Source: Bacteroidota bacterium
GTDB taxonomy: Bacteria; Bacteroidota; Ignavibacteria; Kapaibacteriales; Kapaibacteriaceae
Direction: 5' to 3'
Assembly: GCA_018266735.1 (NCBI GenBank)
Contig: JAFDZT010000004.1
Coordinates: forward strand, 468,094 to 532,093
Length of the DNA: 64,000 bases
Shown: piece after piece, positions 10,436-19,446 of the stretch
Layout: every line of letters starts with the position of its first letter
Position numbering within the stretch: position 1 is the first letter of the stretch
Notes under the pieces: generated by a model
What the model was told of the DNA's origin: nothing
Seen by the model: only the letters and a program-made list of their open reading frames with translations
Databases searched by the model: none
Made by a program: the position numbers and the translations under genes

Positions 10436-11928
10436 TCACCACACTTGGCGAACTCCGTGCCTCCGGCTACGCCGACGGCACCATCAAGGACGAACTCCGT
10501 CGCAACGTCATCGCAAAGCTGCGTGCGAAGGAACCCATCTTCACCGGCATCATCGGCTTTGATGATTCGGTGATCCCGCAGATCGTCAATGCCATCCTTG
10601 CCGGACACGACATGCTGCTGCTCGGTCTGCGCGGACAGGCGAAGACGCGTATTGCACGACAGCTCACCACCTTGCTCGACGAGCGCATCCCTGTCATCAA
10701 GGGTTCCGAGGTGAACGATCATCCCTTCCACCCTGTCTCCTATCGCGCCACACAGATGGTGGCGGAAATGGGCGACGAGACCCCTATCGAGTGGATCGGT
10801 CGTGATGAACGCTATGGCGAAAAACTTGCAACTCCGGACGTGTCCGTGGCCGATCTCATCGGCGACATCGATCCGATCAAGGCTGCAACGCAGCGTCTGC
10901 ACTATGCACATGAAGGGGCCATTCACTTCGGACTTGTGCCGCGCACCAATCGCGGCATCGTCGTGATCAACGAATTGCCCGATCTGCAGCCACGGATCCA
11001 AGTGGCGTTGTTCAACATCCTGCAGGAGCGCGACATTCAGATCCGCGGCTTCACGGTGCGCATTCCGCTCGATATCCTCATGGTCTTCACAGCCAACCCT
11101 GAAGACTACACGAATCGCGGCTCCATTATCACGCCACTCAAGGACCGTATTCAATCGCAGATCCTGACGCACTATCCGGCCACGATCGAAGAAGGTATGG
11201 CCATCACGCGTCAAGAATCATGGATCCATCGCTCGTCGCTCCCCGTGTTGCTGCCTACCTATCTGGAGCAGATCGTCGAGAGCATTGCCTTCCTCGCGCG
11301 TGCCAGCGAATACGTCGACCAATCAAGCGGCGTTAGCGCACGACTTACCATCTCCACGCTTGAGAACGTTATCTCCAACGCCGAACGCCGTGCCATCGTG
11401 AACAATGAAGACACCATTGCACCGCGCATTGCCGATATCACGCAGGCCATCACGGGCATCACCGGTAAGGTGGAGCTGGTCTTCGAGGGAGAACAAGAAG
11501 GGCCACAGAAGGTGGCAAGGGCACTGATCGGCAAGGCTGTGCGAGAAGTGTTCCGACTCTATCTGCCCGATCCGAACATCCGGCGTACACGCAAGGGACA
11601 ACAACCTGTTGACGATCCGTATGCCCCCATCGTTCGGTGGTTCGAGCAAGGCAACATGCTGACGGTCTCGGACATGATGCCACTTTCCGAGTTCTACGCA
11701 ACGCTCATCCATGTTCCGGGGCTTGCCCAGGTTGCCTCTGCATTCGGCTACGATGTAAACGATCAGGCTCGAATGGCAACGGCCATGGAGTTCGTGCTCG
11801 ATGCCTTGCATCAACACTCGAAGATCGCCAAGTCCGATTCAAGCGCCGGCACCACCTACAAAGATCTTGTGGGCTCGATCTTCACGCCGCCGTCGTTCGA
11901 TATGGACGACGACGATCTGCAAGGCTGA
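10432..11928 (+). CDS. ChlI/MoxR-like AAA+ ATPase
   Basis: The 498-residue protein resembles magnesium-chelatase subunit I and MoxR ATPases. Walker A is GLRGQAKT at 65-72, Walker B is in VVINELPDL, and VFTANPEDYTNRG is the sensor segment. A C-terminal helical extension of about 200 residues is unlike true BchI, and no chlorophyll genes are present. A chaperone-like role with a von Willebrand A-domain partner is the usual inference for this family, but no vWA gene is adjacent. It overlaps ribE by 4 bases and ends base-to-base against the convergent peptidase gene (11928/11929). Confidence 0.85.
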   Translation: MITTLGELRASGYADGTIKDELRRNVIAKLRAKEPIFTGIIGFDDSVIPQIVNAILAGHDMLLLGLRGQAKTRIARQLTTLLDERIPVIKGSEVNDHPFHPVSYRATQMVAEMGDETPIEWIGRDERYGEKLATPDVSVADLIGDIDPIKAATQRLHYAHEGAIHFGLVPRTNRGIVVINELPDLQPRIQVALFNILQERDIQIRGFTVRIPLDILMVFTANPEDYTNRGSIITPLKDRIQSQILTHYPATIEEGMAITRQESWIHRSSLPVLLPTYLEQIVESIAFLARASEYVDQSSGVSARLTISTLENVISNAERRAIVNNEDTIAPRIADITQAITGITGKVELVFEGEQEGPQKVARALIGKAVREVFRLYLPDPNIRRTRKGQQPVDDPYAPIVRWFEQGNMLTVSDMMPLSEFYATLIHVPGLAQVASAFGYDVNDQARMATAMEFVLDALHQHSKIAKSDSSAGTTYKDLVGSIFTPPSFDMDDDDLQG

Positions 11929-13482
11929 TCAATCCTCGAATCCTGCCGGCACATACTGCGTGCGTGGCACGCTCGTGGCACGAAGCACGGTGTGCGAGAT
12001 CAAGTGCGTGAGGCCGACGAGATCTTTGAAGTTGATGAGCTTGATCTCGTCGGTGACCTTGTGATAGTCCTTGTGCTCACCCGTGAAGTAGAACAGCACA
12101 GGAATGCGCTTCATGGCAAACGATGCCTGATCGCTTCGGAAGAAGTACTGTTCGATGTCGTAGGCCAGCGTGTAGGGCGAGGCCAAGGCTGCATTCTCTT
12201 CTTCGTTGAAGCGGATCAGATCGGGACACTTCTTAGCGCCGCCAATGCTCACCTTGTTGTTCTCGCATCGACCGATCATGTCAACATTGATCATGGCCAC
12301 ACACTTGTCCAGCGGCAACGACGGATCGGCCGCATAGGCCTTCGAACCGAGCAACCCTTTCTCTTCGGCACTGAAGGCGATGAACAGGATGCCGCGCGCA
12401 GGACGATTCTTCATCGAGGCGAAATGTTCAGCGCACATCAAGATCGACGTGGTGCCCGATGCATTGTCGTCGGCACCATTGAAGATCGAATCACCGTCCG
12501 CATTCGGTCTGCCCACACCAACGTGATCGTAGTGGGCACCCATCACAACGTATTCGTCAGGAACGGATGAGCCCGGCAGGTAGCCGACCACATTGTCGAC
12601 CGTGATATGTTCATGCGTCAACGCAACCGAGGCGGACACCCGCGCGGTGAGCGGCATACTGAGCGGTCGCACCAGAGAGTCGATCAACTTCACGGTTGCA
12701 CGCAAACTATCCGAGCTTCCCAACAACGCGGCGATCGTTCGCTCGCCAACATGGATCACGGGAATGCGCGGCGTCTTGGTGTTCGGCAACGTGAGGGGAA
12801 TGGCTTCGGGAGGGATGCCCGGATAGAGTGATGGCCACGAGAATCCCGTGATGAACATCTTGCGATCGCCGCGCGGCGCATCTACAACAAGCACTCCGAT
12901 GGCCCCATGGGCAATGGCGTTTCGCGTTTTTTCCGTCACACTGCTATAACGTGTGTACTGCTTCCCGGCAAATCCCTGCGCCGAGTCCTGCGTATTCGGT
13001 TCGCCACGCATCACGAGCACCACGGCATCGTGCACATCGATGCCTGCATAGTCATCGTACTGATACTCTGTTGCGGTGATCCCGAATCCGGCGAACACCA
13101 CCGGTGCGTTCTCAATGGTTCCGTCGCCGGTTTGCTCGAACGGAATGAAATCCGTCTTCACAGCAAGCGTGGTGATCACATCGTTCGATCGCACCCGCAG
13201 TGATGCTCCCGGTGCAAGGTTTGATCGCAGCAGTTCGTATGGTTTGCGATACGATCCGTGCAGCGGCTTCAAACCATACGAACGGAACTGTTCTTCGATA
13301 TAGGCCGCCGAGCGTTCCAACTCTTTCGATGGCGTGTTCCGTCCGCGCATATCGTCGGAGGCAAGGAATTCAAGATGTCGACGGGCCGTTGTGGTGTCGA
13401 TGCCGCGGGCAGTGACACGTAACGAGTGACAAGTGACGCATAACAAAGAAAGAGTGACGAGTGAGAAGTGACGGACGTTCAT
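11929..13482 (-). CDS. Secreted M28-family zinc aminopeptidase with PA domain
   Basis: The 517-residue exopeptidase has an N-terminal signal peptide and a protease-associated insert around 125-260. The M28 core has His317 and Asp319 in GAHYDH, Asp339 in NGADDN, Glu373-Glu374 in AFSAEEKG, Asp401 in NVDMIGR and His474 near the C-terminus. These form the two-zinc site and general base. It probably clips N-terminal residues from peptides in the periplasm or outside. The signal peptide (residues 2-26) is encoded by a degenerate 7-base repeat array, which is unusual. The ATG overlaps the stop of the upstream anti-sigma-type gene (ATGA). Confidence 0.9.
   Translation of the reverse strand: MNVRHFSLVTLSLLCVTCHSLRVTARGIDTTTARRHLEFLASDDMRGRNTPSKELERSAAYIEEQFRSYGLKPLHGSYRKPYELLRSNLAPGASLRVRSNDVITTLAVKTDFIPFEQTGDGTIENAPVVFAGFGITATEYQYDDYAGIDVHDAVVLVMRGEPNTQDSAQGFAGKQYTRYSSVTEKTRNAIAHGAIGVLVVDAPRGDRKMFITGFSWPSLYPGIPPEAIPLTLPNTKTPRIPVIHVGERTIAALLGSSDSLRATVKLIDSLVRPLSMPLTARVSASVALTHEHITVDNVVGYLPGSSVPDEYVVMGAHYDHVGVGRPNADGDSIFNGADDNASGTTSILMCAEHFASMKNRPARGILFIAFSAEEKGLLGSKAYAADPSLPLDKCVAMINVDMIGRCENNKVSIGGAKKCPDLIRFNEEENAALASPYTLAYDIEQYFFRSDQASFAMKRIPVLFYFTGEHKDYHKVTDEIKLINFKDLVGLTHLISHTVLRATSVPRTQYVPAGFED
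13411..13474 (+). repeat. 7-base repeat array A (GAGTGAC/AAGTGAC type)
   Basis: Degenerate units of the form (G/A)AGTGAC and AACGAGTGAC recur here on the + strand. The array lies inside the first codons of the M28 peptidase, which is read on the opposite strand. There the units give SLVT and VTCHSLRVT, part of the signal peptide. It belongs to the same family as the arrays at 19410, 35076 and 47133. Confidence 0.75.
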
Positions 13483-13895
13483 AGAAGGAAGAATTTGATC
13501 AGGACCGTTGTGCCTGACGTTGTGGGGAAAAACTCGACAACGTCTGCCAAGTGCCTGATGAGAAAAACACCCCTGCCGCCATCCCGCAGCAACATGTCCG
13601 GCTGACGTGGATCGGGAACATCTTCTGGGTCGAAGCCTGCGCCTGAATCGTTCACAAGAAAGATCACTTCGGACGACGATGTCTGCACCTGCAGCTCGAC
13701 CATCTTCGTCGGGTCGGCACCGTTGCCGTGGATAATGGCATTGTTGACCGCTTCGGTGAGCGCCACGAGCATGTTGTAGTAGCGTTGCTCGTCGAGCAAC
13801 CGCACACTCTCGATACTGGCCACGAACGGTTCCACTGCGGCGATGCTCGATCGGTCGCTTGGAAGCGTCAGCGAATATGTTCTCACGTCCGACAT
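13479..13895 (-). CDS. Anti-sigma-factor-type HATPase (RsbW/SpoIIAB-like)
   Basis: The 138-residue protein is a stand-alone GHKL ATPase domain. The N-box is ALTEAVNNAIIHGN, G1 is NDSGAGFDP and G2 is GGRGVFLI. This matches serine-kinase anti-sigma factors that phosphorylate STAS anti-anti-sigma proteins in partner-switching systems. No STAS or PP2C gene is next to it, so the partners must lie elsewhere. I chose ATG 13895; a TTG two codons earlier is possible. The frame overlaps the upstream barrel gene's stop region and, at its own stop, the start of the M28 gene, so the three are one transcription unit. Confidence 0.87.
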   Translation of the reverse strand: MSDVRTYSLTLPSDRSSIAAVEPFVASIESVRLLDEQRYYNMLVALTEAVNNAIIHGNGADPTKMVELQVQTSSSEVIFLVNDSGAGFDPEDVPDPRQPDMLLRDGGRGVFLIRHLADVVEFFPTTSGTTVLIKFFLL

Positions 13896-13897
13896 GA

Positions 13898-15766
13898 TCA
13901 AAACACCACTCGAGCTTGTAAGAGAAGGTTTGGAAGATTCCGTCTGCCCGTCACGTTCACATGCTGGAGTTCATACCAGCCACCCAACGACAGATCCGAA
14001 CCGTTGGCGCTCGTGTACTGGATGGCCGTTTCGGGGGCCCAGAACTGGACGGAGCTTGTGGTGCCCGAAACGATCGAGCCAGGACCGAGCGTTCGTTGCT
14101 CGAGTTGGTACAACCGTACACCCGTTCCGATGCGTACGCCCGAACCGACGTCATAAAATAAAAGGATTTTCGATAGCTGCTCTAGATTGCTGTTCTGCGG
14201 CGTTTCTGCGAAGGCGCCCCAGAACAGGGCGCCGCGTTCGAAGTACCGGAACAGGATGCGGGCATCGATGAAGAGCTCCTGCGTGAGCCTGATCCGAATG
14301 GAGTCGCGGATGGCGATCTGACGAAAACTGTACGATCGGGCATTGGCACCCGGCTCATCGAAGTCGTACACCGTATAGTTCGCCAACACTTCGATCTGTG
14401 GCTGCATCTTCACAACACTACCGTTCACGATCACTTGCGGCGCAATGCGGATCACACGATTCTCGTTGTTGATCGCGCTTCGCTGCCGGTTCAGGAAGAC
14501 CATGTGCACGTACTGTCCTGACAGCGTGAGATTGAAACTCAAGAGTGGTGAGATCTTCCGACCATATCGGATCGTGAGCAGCCCGTTCAATTCGTCCCGA
14601 TCATCATAGTTGAGCGCACTTGGCGTATCGTATCGCAAGAGCCACGAACTCCCTTCTACCCTGACCGTGTCCCGTTCTGACGGGAACCATGACGCCGAGC
14701 TATAGAACTTGCTGCGCTTCGATGTGTTGTCGCGCTGATTCTCTTGCGACCGAATGGCGGCAAGGTCCTGCTCATCGATAGGTGCGATGGGTGCCACGCT
14801 GTTCTGTTCGTTTCGGGTGTACAAGGCAATGCCCAACGTGGTAGAGAACAGCGGAACGGCATAGCGAAGTTCAAGTGCCACATCGATCGTGAGCTCAGAG
14901 AGCGTGCGGTCGACCTTGGTGATCGATACATCTGCATACGGATCGCGATACCCACGTCCGATGCGCGCCGCATCTACGCCGGCAACGAGACCTGCCGACA
15001 GGCCACCGGTGATGCCATAGGACACGTCGGAGTTCAGCCGCACACGCTCTTCGCCGCGCTGTTCGACGGCCAATTCGTTCGACGTCGATCCCGACAGGGC
15101 CGTGAAGAAATCGCGATGCACGTTCGTGTAATCGAGGCCCACCTGCATTTGCGACACGTCCGAGAACACGCGCATCACACCGGCATGGGCAAGGATGTCG
15201 GAGTTGGCACGCATGGAATCCATGCGTTGATAGTCGGCGATCAGCCGTGAATTCAGTCGCCATTCCTCCAAGGCCAGATCCGTGAGCTGTCCGTCGATCC
15301 CGCCGATGAAGCCAACGGCACGCTGACCGATCTGTGTGGTGCGCTCGAGTCCGCCAACAGCCTCAAGATGTCCAACGCTCTCGTCGCTCCAGCGGAGTCC
15401 GCCCACGCCTCCCAACCGCTCCAGACTGTTCAGTCCAACAGAGCGCGAATCGCGTGACAAGACCCAATCCTGTCGGATCACGGCAGAGAGGAAGGAGGAA
15501 AGGGGCACGGCAAGGGAGATCTGGCTGAACTCATCGTCGCGGATGGCCATGGTAAGCGTCCGGAATGCCGAGCTGCGGTAGGTGTTCACCCACCGGAACG
15601 TGACAAGGTCGGTCACCGAGCGCACATCGGCATTCCCCGTGAACACGTAGGTATTGGCGATCTTATCGACGCCAAAACTGGCCGTAGCGCTCTCCGCAGG
15701 CTTCGGGATCTCCATCAACGGCTGGATCTGCTGTCCTGTAACAAATTGCCAGTTTAGGAGCAGCAT
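13898..15766 (-). CDS. Outer-membrane beta-barrel protein, unknown function
   Basis: The 622-residue protein has a short N-terminal hydrophobic segment (MLLLNWQFVTGQQ). Long runs of alternating polar and hydrophobic residues follow, and it ends in an aromatic strand (LLLQARVVF), the pattern of an outer-membrane barrel with a C-terminal Phe. I recognise no enzymatic motif. The frame stays open to 16330 but that part lies over the divergent kinase gene and is not protein-like. The exact start is uncertain: a GTG two codons upstream (VAM) would give a slightly longer signal sequence. The gene heads a unit with the anti-sigma-type ATPase and the M28 peptidase. Confidence 0.75.
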   Translation of the reverse strand: MLLLNWQFVTGQQIQPLMEIPKPAESATASFGVDKIANTYVFTGNADVRSVTDLVTFRWVNTYRSSAFRTLTMAIRDDEFSQISLAVPLSSFLSAVIRQDWVLSRDSRSVGLNSLERLGGVGGLRWSDESVGHLEAVGGLERTTQIGQRAVGFIGGIDGQLTDLALEEWRLNSRLIADYQRMDSMRANSDILAHAGVMRVFSDVSQMQVGLDYTNVHRDFFTALSGSTSNELAVEQRGEERVRLNSDVSYGITGGLSAGLVAGVDAARIGRGYRDPYADVSITKVDRTLSELTIDVALELRYAVPLFSTTLGIALYTRNEQNSVAPIAPIDEQDLAAIRSQENQRDNTSKRSKFYSSASWFPSERDTVRVEGSSWLLRYDTPSALNYDDRDELNGLLTIRYGRKISPLLSFNLTLSGQYVHMVFLNRQRSAINNENRVIRIAPQVIVNGSVVKMQPQIEVLANYTVYDFDEPGANARSYSFRQIAIRDSIRIRLTQELFIDARILFRYFERGALFWGAFAETPQNSNLEQLSKILLFYDVGSGVRIGTGVRLYQLEQRTLGPGSIVSGTTSSVQFWAPETAIQYTSANGSDLSLGGWYELQHVNVTGRRNLPNLLLQARVVF

Positions 15767-15799
15767 CGCCACGATTATTCCGACCCTATGGTCAAGTAA

Positions 15800-15830
15800 A
15801 ACATGGATTTGCGAAAAAACACCCCATGTT
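15800..15830. repeat. Inverted repeat in a divergent intergenic region
   Basis: AACATGG and CCATGTT are separated by 17 bases, midway between the divergent barrel gene (start 15766) and kinase gene (start 15902). The arms could bind a dimeric regulator controlling both directions, or could form a hairpin in the barrel mRNA. A 7-bp repeat can occur by chance. Confidence 0.3.
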
Positions 15831-15863
15831 CGTAAAAAATCACACCTATGTAACAAAGCGGGG

Positions 15864-15894
15864 TTGCGTGTATAGGGTCCCCCAGCTATATTCG
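15864..15894 (+). promoter_or_regulatory. Putative promoter of the kinase gene
   Basis: TTG at 15864-15866, a 20-base spacer and TATATTCG at 15887-15894 resemble the Bacteroidota -33/-7 promoter (TTG...TAnnTTTG, one mismatch). The -7 element ends 7 bases before the ATG at 15902, so the transcript would have almost no leader. Confidence 0.4.
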
Positions 15895-15901
15895 TCCCGC
15901 A

Positions 15902-16990
15902 ATGTCGTCTGCCCCACGCACCTTTCTGCTCCTGGACCCGGACACAGATCGTCGAACCACTACTGCGACCTCCCTGCTCGCGTACGACATCTCGGTCCTT
16001 CTTGCATCGGATCTTTCCGCCGCACAGGGCGTCGTGCGCCATCACCGACCGAGCGCCGTGCTGATCGATTCCTCGATGCTCCGCGTGCCGGACCTGCGAC
16101 AAAAGCTCTACATGCACGGCCTGAACGTCGATGTGCCCTTCATCGTCCTTGCGGACGAACGTGAGCCGCTCGCCGACACCGACGTGCCCTACGGCGTACT
16201 GTCGCGTCCGCTCACCGATGCCGGCATTCGTTCGTTGATGACGTTGCAAGGACTTCCTGTAGCTGGTGAATCGCCTGTGATCTTGCAACCGCAAGAACCA
16301 CAACCTTCGCTCTTGTATGCGTTGCCACACGAATATCGCACTCCGCTCACGGACATCATCGGTTCTGCTTCATTCTTGCATGGGCATGCAGAAGCAAGTG
16401 CCGAAGAGATCCGTGAAGTGAGCGCCGAGATCCTTGGCGCGGCACGCCGACTCTTACGTACGACCGACAACTTCCTTGTCTATGCACAGATCGAGACCTT
16501 GGCCGAGAGTCCGTTGCATATCGACCGCATGCGTCAGTGTATCACACCGGAACCGGCAGCTGTGCTGTACGATGCTGTTACCCAGCGCGCAGCGGCGCAT
16601 CAACGTCCGTCCGACGTGACGATGGCCATCGACATCGAAGGTGTAGCGCTCGGCATCATGGAAACACATCTCGACAAGATCACCACGGAACTCGTCGAGA
16701 ACGCCCTGCACTTCTCACGTCCGGGAACACAGGTCTCCGTATCTGCCACGGCCGGTGCGCGCGATGTGGTGTTCTCCATCCGCGATCATGGCGTTGGGAT
16801 GCAAGAGAGCGAGGTCATGCAGATCGGAGCATACCGTCAGTTCCGTCGCAAATCACAAGAACAGCAAGGCGTTGGGCTTGGCTTGATCATCGCCAAGCGT
16901 TTGGTGGAACTCCACGGCGGCACCTTCTCCGTTACGTCTGCACTGGGAATGGGAACATCCATCACGTTCACCATTCCGCGCGCCGCGTAA
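15902..16990 (+). CDS. Soluble receiver-histidine kinase
   Basis: The 362-residue protein has an N-terminal receiver-like domain (about 7-115). Acidic residues Asp12 and Asp14 and phospho-acceptor candidate Asp56 (VLIDSSM) are present, but Arg102 stands where the conserved Lys should be. A HisKA segment follows with His143 in LPHEYRTPL. The ATPase domain has N-box Asn267, G1 DHGVGM (295-300) and G2 GVGLGL (323-328). No membrane segment is visible, so it is cytoplasmic and probably takes its signal through the receiver domain. It has no adjacent response regulator. It is divergent from the barrel/anti-sigma/peptidase unit, and its stop is 5 bases from the convergent helicase stop. Confidence 0.88.
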   Translation: MSSAPRTFLLLDPDTDRRTTTATSLLAYDISVLLASDLSAAQGVVRHHRPSAVLIDSSMLRVPDLRQKLYMHGLNVDVPFIVLADEREPLADTDVPYGVLSRPLTDAGIRSLMTLQGLPVAGESPVILQPQEPQPSLLYALPHEYRTPLTDIIGSASFLHGHAEASAEEIREVSAEILGAARRLLRTTDNFLVYAQIETLAESPLHIDRMRQCITPEPAAVLYDAVTQRAAAHQRPSDVTMAIDIEGVALGIMETHLDKITTELVENALHFSRPGTQVSVSATAGARDVVFSIRDHGVGMQESEVMQIGAYRQFRRKSQEQQGVGLGLIIAKRLVELHGGTFSVTSALGMGTSITFTIPRAA

Positions 16991-16995
16991 GGCGC

Positions 16996-19335
16996 TTAGA
17001 TCACTTCGAGTTTTGCAAACGCGACCATGAGTTGCTTGCGACCGCCGTTCAAGAACTGCACGGTGGCCTTTGCTTGCTGTCCGCTCCCACTCAACCCTGC
17101 CACCGTACCAACTCCGAACATGGGATGCTTGACGCGCATGCCGACACGCAAACCCGACGACGACGTGGGCTCTTGCGAGTACGATTCGCTCGCAGGAACT
17201 TGTGAGTAGGATTCCTTCGGACGTCCCGCAGGTCCGCTGCTTGGCGGAGGAATGGCCCCATAGCCACGCGCCGCGCCTCCGCGATCACCGTACGATCTCC
17301 GGACAGGCGCTGCAGACTCCGGTCGTTGATCCATACCATGCGAAGCACGCATGGGCTCTATGGCGCGTGATCCCTTTTGCGACTTCTCGTCGAAAAGTGC
17401 CTTATCGATCTCGCTCAAGAACATGCTCGGACGATTGAACACCAGCTCACCGAATCGATACCGACGTTCTGCATAGGAGAGCACAAGTTGCTGTCGTGCG
17501 CGCGTGATGCCCACATAAAACAACCGCCGCTCCTCTTCCTGCTCGTTCATGTCCAGCTCTGCCTTTGCCAGCGGGAACAATCCTTGTTCAAGACCGGCGA
17601 TCACGACAAGCGGGAACTCCAGTCCCTTTGCGGCATGCATCGTCATCATGGCCACGCGATTGTTGCCAAGCTGCGGATCGTCCGCATCACTCAGCAGGGC
17701 GATCTGTTCGATGTACGTGGCAAGCGTCAATGTATCGTCTCGCTCTTGTGTTTCCGCGATATGCGACAGCACCCGGTCGATGTTGTTCCATCGGTCGCGC
17801 GACTCCTCGGTGTCGAGCTGCTTGTACTGCTGCATCATCCCCGTCGCCTCGATGTAGGACTGAGCAAGCGACGACGGCGACAGTTCTTCGAGCAGGGCGC
17901 GATGTCGGTCGATGAGATCCACGAACTCCAGCACGGCCGTCACCGTTCGCTTCTGCACGTTCGGGATCATGCCCACTTCACGCAAGGCATCGAACATGGC
18001 CACGTTCCGTTGCTGCGCCCATTCGGCAATGCGTTGCAACGATGTGGCACCAATGCCGCGCGTCGGCTCATTGATCACCCGCATCACACTTTCGCTGTCA
18101 GCGGGATTCACGAGCAAACGCAGATACGAGAGCGTGTCCTTCACTTCCTTGCGTTTGTAGAACGACACGCCGCTCACGATGTGGTAGGGAAGATTGGACC
18201 GACGGAGAGCGTCTTCGAGCGACTGCGACTGGGCATTCGTACGATAGAGCACGGCCACATCCTTGTAGGTGAAGTTGCTCTTCGAGATCCGCTCACGCAA
18301 CGTTCGCACGATGGCATCGGCTTCTTCACGATCGTCCCGACACGCCAACAGCGTGATCTTCTCTCCTTCGGGATTCTCCGTCCACAACGTCTTCGCCAAC
18401 TGCTTGCGATTGTTCTTGATCACGGCGTCGGCAGCGGAGAGGATCGTCTTCGTCGACCGATAGTTCTGCTCCAACCGCACGACCACGGCCTCGGGATAGT
18501 CTTTCTGAAAATCAAGGATGTTGCGAATGTCGGCGCCGCGCCACCGGTAGATGCTCTGCGCATCGTCCCCCACCACGCACACATTGCGAAAGGCCTTGGC
18601 AAGCATGCTCACGGCAATGTACTGGGCGCGATTCGTGTCCTGATACTCATCCACGAGCAGATACCGGAACCGCTGCTGATACTTCTGCAGCACGTCATCA
18701 TGTCGCTCGAACAACCGGATCGTGTTCAGCAACAGATCATCGAAGTCCATGGCATTCGACTGCGTCAGTCGCTTCTCATACTCTTCGTAGATCTGCCCTG
18801 TCTGTTTCTCCTGAATGGAATCCGCCTTGCGCACGTATTCCTGCCACGAAACCATGGCATTCTTTGCGCTTGAGATCCGCGACCGAACGCCCTGCGGCGG
18901 CATCACCTGCTGCGAGATGCCCATGGCATTCATCACGGCTTTGATGGCGGCAAGGGAATCGTCGGTGTCGTAGATGGTGAAGCCCGATGTATAGCCGATA
19001 TGCTCTGCTTCTGCACGAAGGATCCGTGCGAAGATCGAGTGGAAGGTTCCCGCCCACATCCTGGCTCCTGTTCCCTCGCCCACGAGATGACCGATGCGCT
19101 CCTTCATCTCTTGCGCGGCCTTGTTCGTGAAGGTCAACGCAAGGATATGACTCGGATGCACTCCCGCTTGCATCAGGTAGGCAACACGCAGCGTGAGCAC
19201 ACGCGTCTTGCCACTCCCGGCACCGGCAATGATCAGCAGTGGACCTTCCGTGTGCATCACTGCCGTGCGCTGCGCATCGTTCAGTCCCTCGAGGAGGTCG
19301 GAAGAAGAGGAGGATCGGGGAACGAGGTGCAGCAT
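16996..19335 (-). CDS. pcrA: UvrD/PcrA-type superfamily 1 DNA helicase
   Basis: The 779-residue 3'-5' helicase has the Q-motif region (LNDAQRTAV), Walker A AGAGSGKT (37-44), Walker B VDEYQDTN (228-235), QNYRS and the later VMTMHAAKGLEFP and VGITRARQQL motifs. The C-terminal linker contains a duplicated SYSQxPxS element. It is followed by a Tudor-like end (VGMRVKHPMFGVGTV) that in PcrA homologues contacts RNA polymerase. It acts in nucleotide excision repair and in removing proteins from DNA. The ATG at 19335 lacks a clear ribosome site. Its stop faces the kinase stop at 5 bases. Confidence 0.93.
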   Translation of the reverse strand: MLHLVPRSSSSSDLLEGLNDAQRTAVMHTEGPLLIIAGAGSGKTRVLTLRVAYLMQAGVHPSHILALTFTNKAAQEMKERIGHLVGEGTGARMWAGTFHSIFARILRAEAEHIGYTSGFTIYDTDDSLAAIKAVMNAMGISQQVMPPQGVRSRISSAKNAMVSWQEYVRKADSIQEKQTGQIYEEYEKRLTQSNAMDFDDLLLNTIRLFERHDDVLQKYQQRFRYLLVDEYQDTNRAQYIAVSMLAKAFRNVCVVGDDAQSIYRWRGADIRNILDFQKDYPEAVVVRLEQNYRSTKTILSAADAVIKNNRKQLAKTLWTENPEGEKITLLACRDDREEADAIVRTLRERISKSNFTYKDVAVLYRTNAQSQSLEDALRRSNLPYHIVSGVSFYKRKEVKDTLSYLRLLVNPADSESVMRVINEPTRGIGATSLQRIAEWAQQRNVAMFDALREVGMIPNVQKRTVTAVLEFVDLIDRHRALLEELSPSSLAQSYIEATGMMQQYKQLDTEESRDRWNNIDRVLSHIAETQERDDTLTLATYIEQIALLSDADDPQLGNNRVAMMTMHAAKGLEFPLVVIAGLEQGLFPLAKAELDMNEQEEERRLFYVGITRARQQLVLSYAERRYRFGELVFNRPSMFLSEIDKALFDEKSQKGSRAIEPMRASHGMDQRPESAAPVRRSYGDRGGAARGYGAIPPPSSGPAGRPKESYSQVPASESYSQEPTSSSGLRVGMRVKHPMFGVGTVAGLSGSGQQAKATVQFLNGGRKQLMVAFAKLEVI

Positions 19336-19409
19336 GAGGGCCGAAATCAGGAGAACAATACAAAATCAAGAATACAGAATTCAATCTGCAAATGACACAA
19401 TGCATAATG

Positions 19410-19446
19410 ACTTGTCACTCGTCACTCGTCACTCGTCACTTGTCAC
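19410..19446 (-). repeat. 7-base repeat array B (GAGTGAC type)
   Basis: Five near-perfect units read GTCACTC/GTCACTT on the + strand, that is GAGTGAC/AAGTGAC on the - strand. The array spans the stop codon of the FmdB-type gene and supplies its last residues VTSDE and the TGA. Confidence 0.85.

Noticed and set aside
10432..11928. True magnesium chelatase subunit I of chlorophyll synthesis
   Set aside because: No bch/chl genes are present, and the long C-terminal helical part is unlike BchI.
15767..16330. N-terminal extension of the barrel gene at 13898-15766
   Set aside because: This part lies opposite the kinase gene and is Arg/Gly/His-rich nonsense without a signal peptide; the start near 15766 is preferred.
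17377..18873. A 498-codon open frame on the + strand opposite the helicase gene
   Set aside because: The - strand encodes a full PcrA helicase with all motifs; the antisense translation is His/Arg/Leu-rich and matches nothing.
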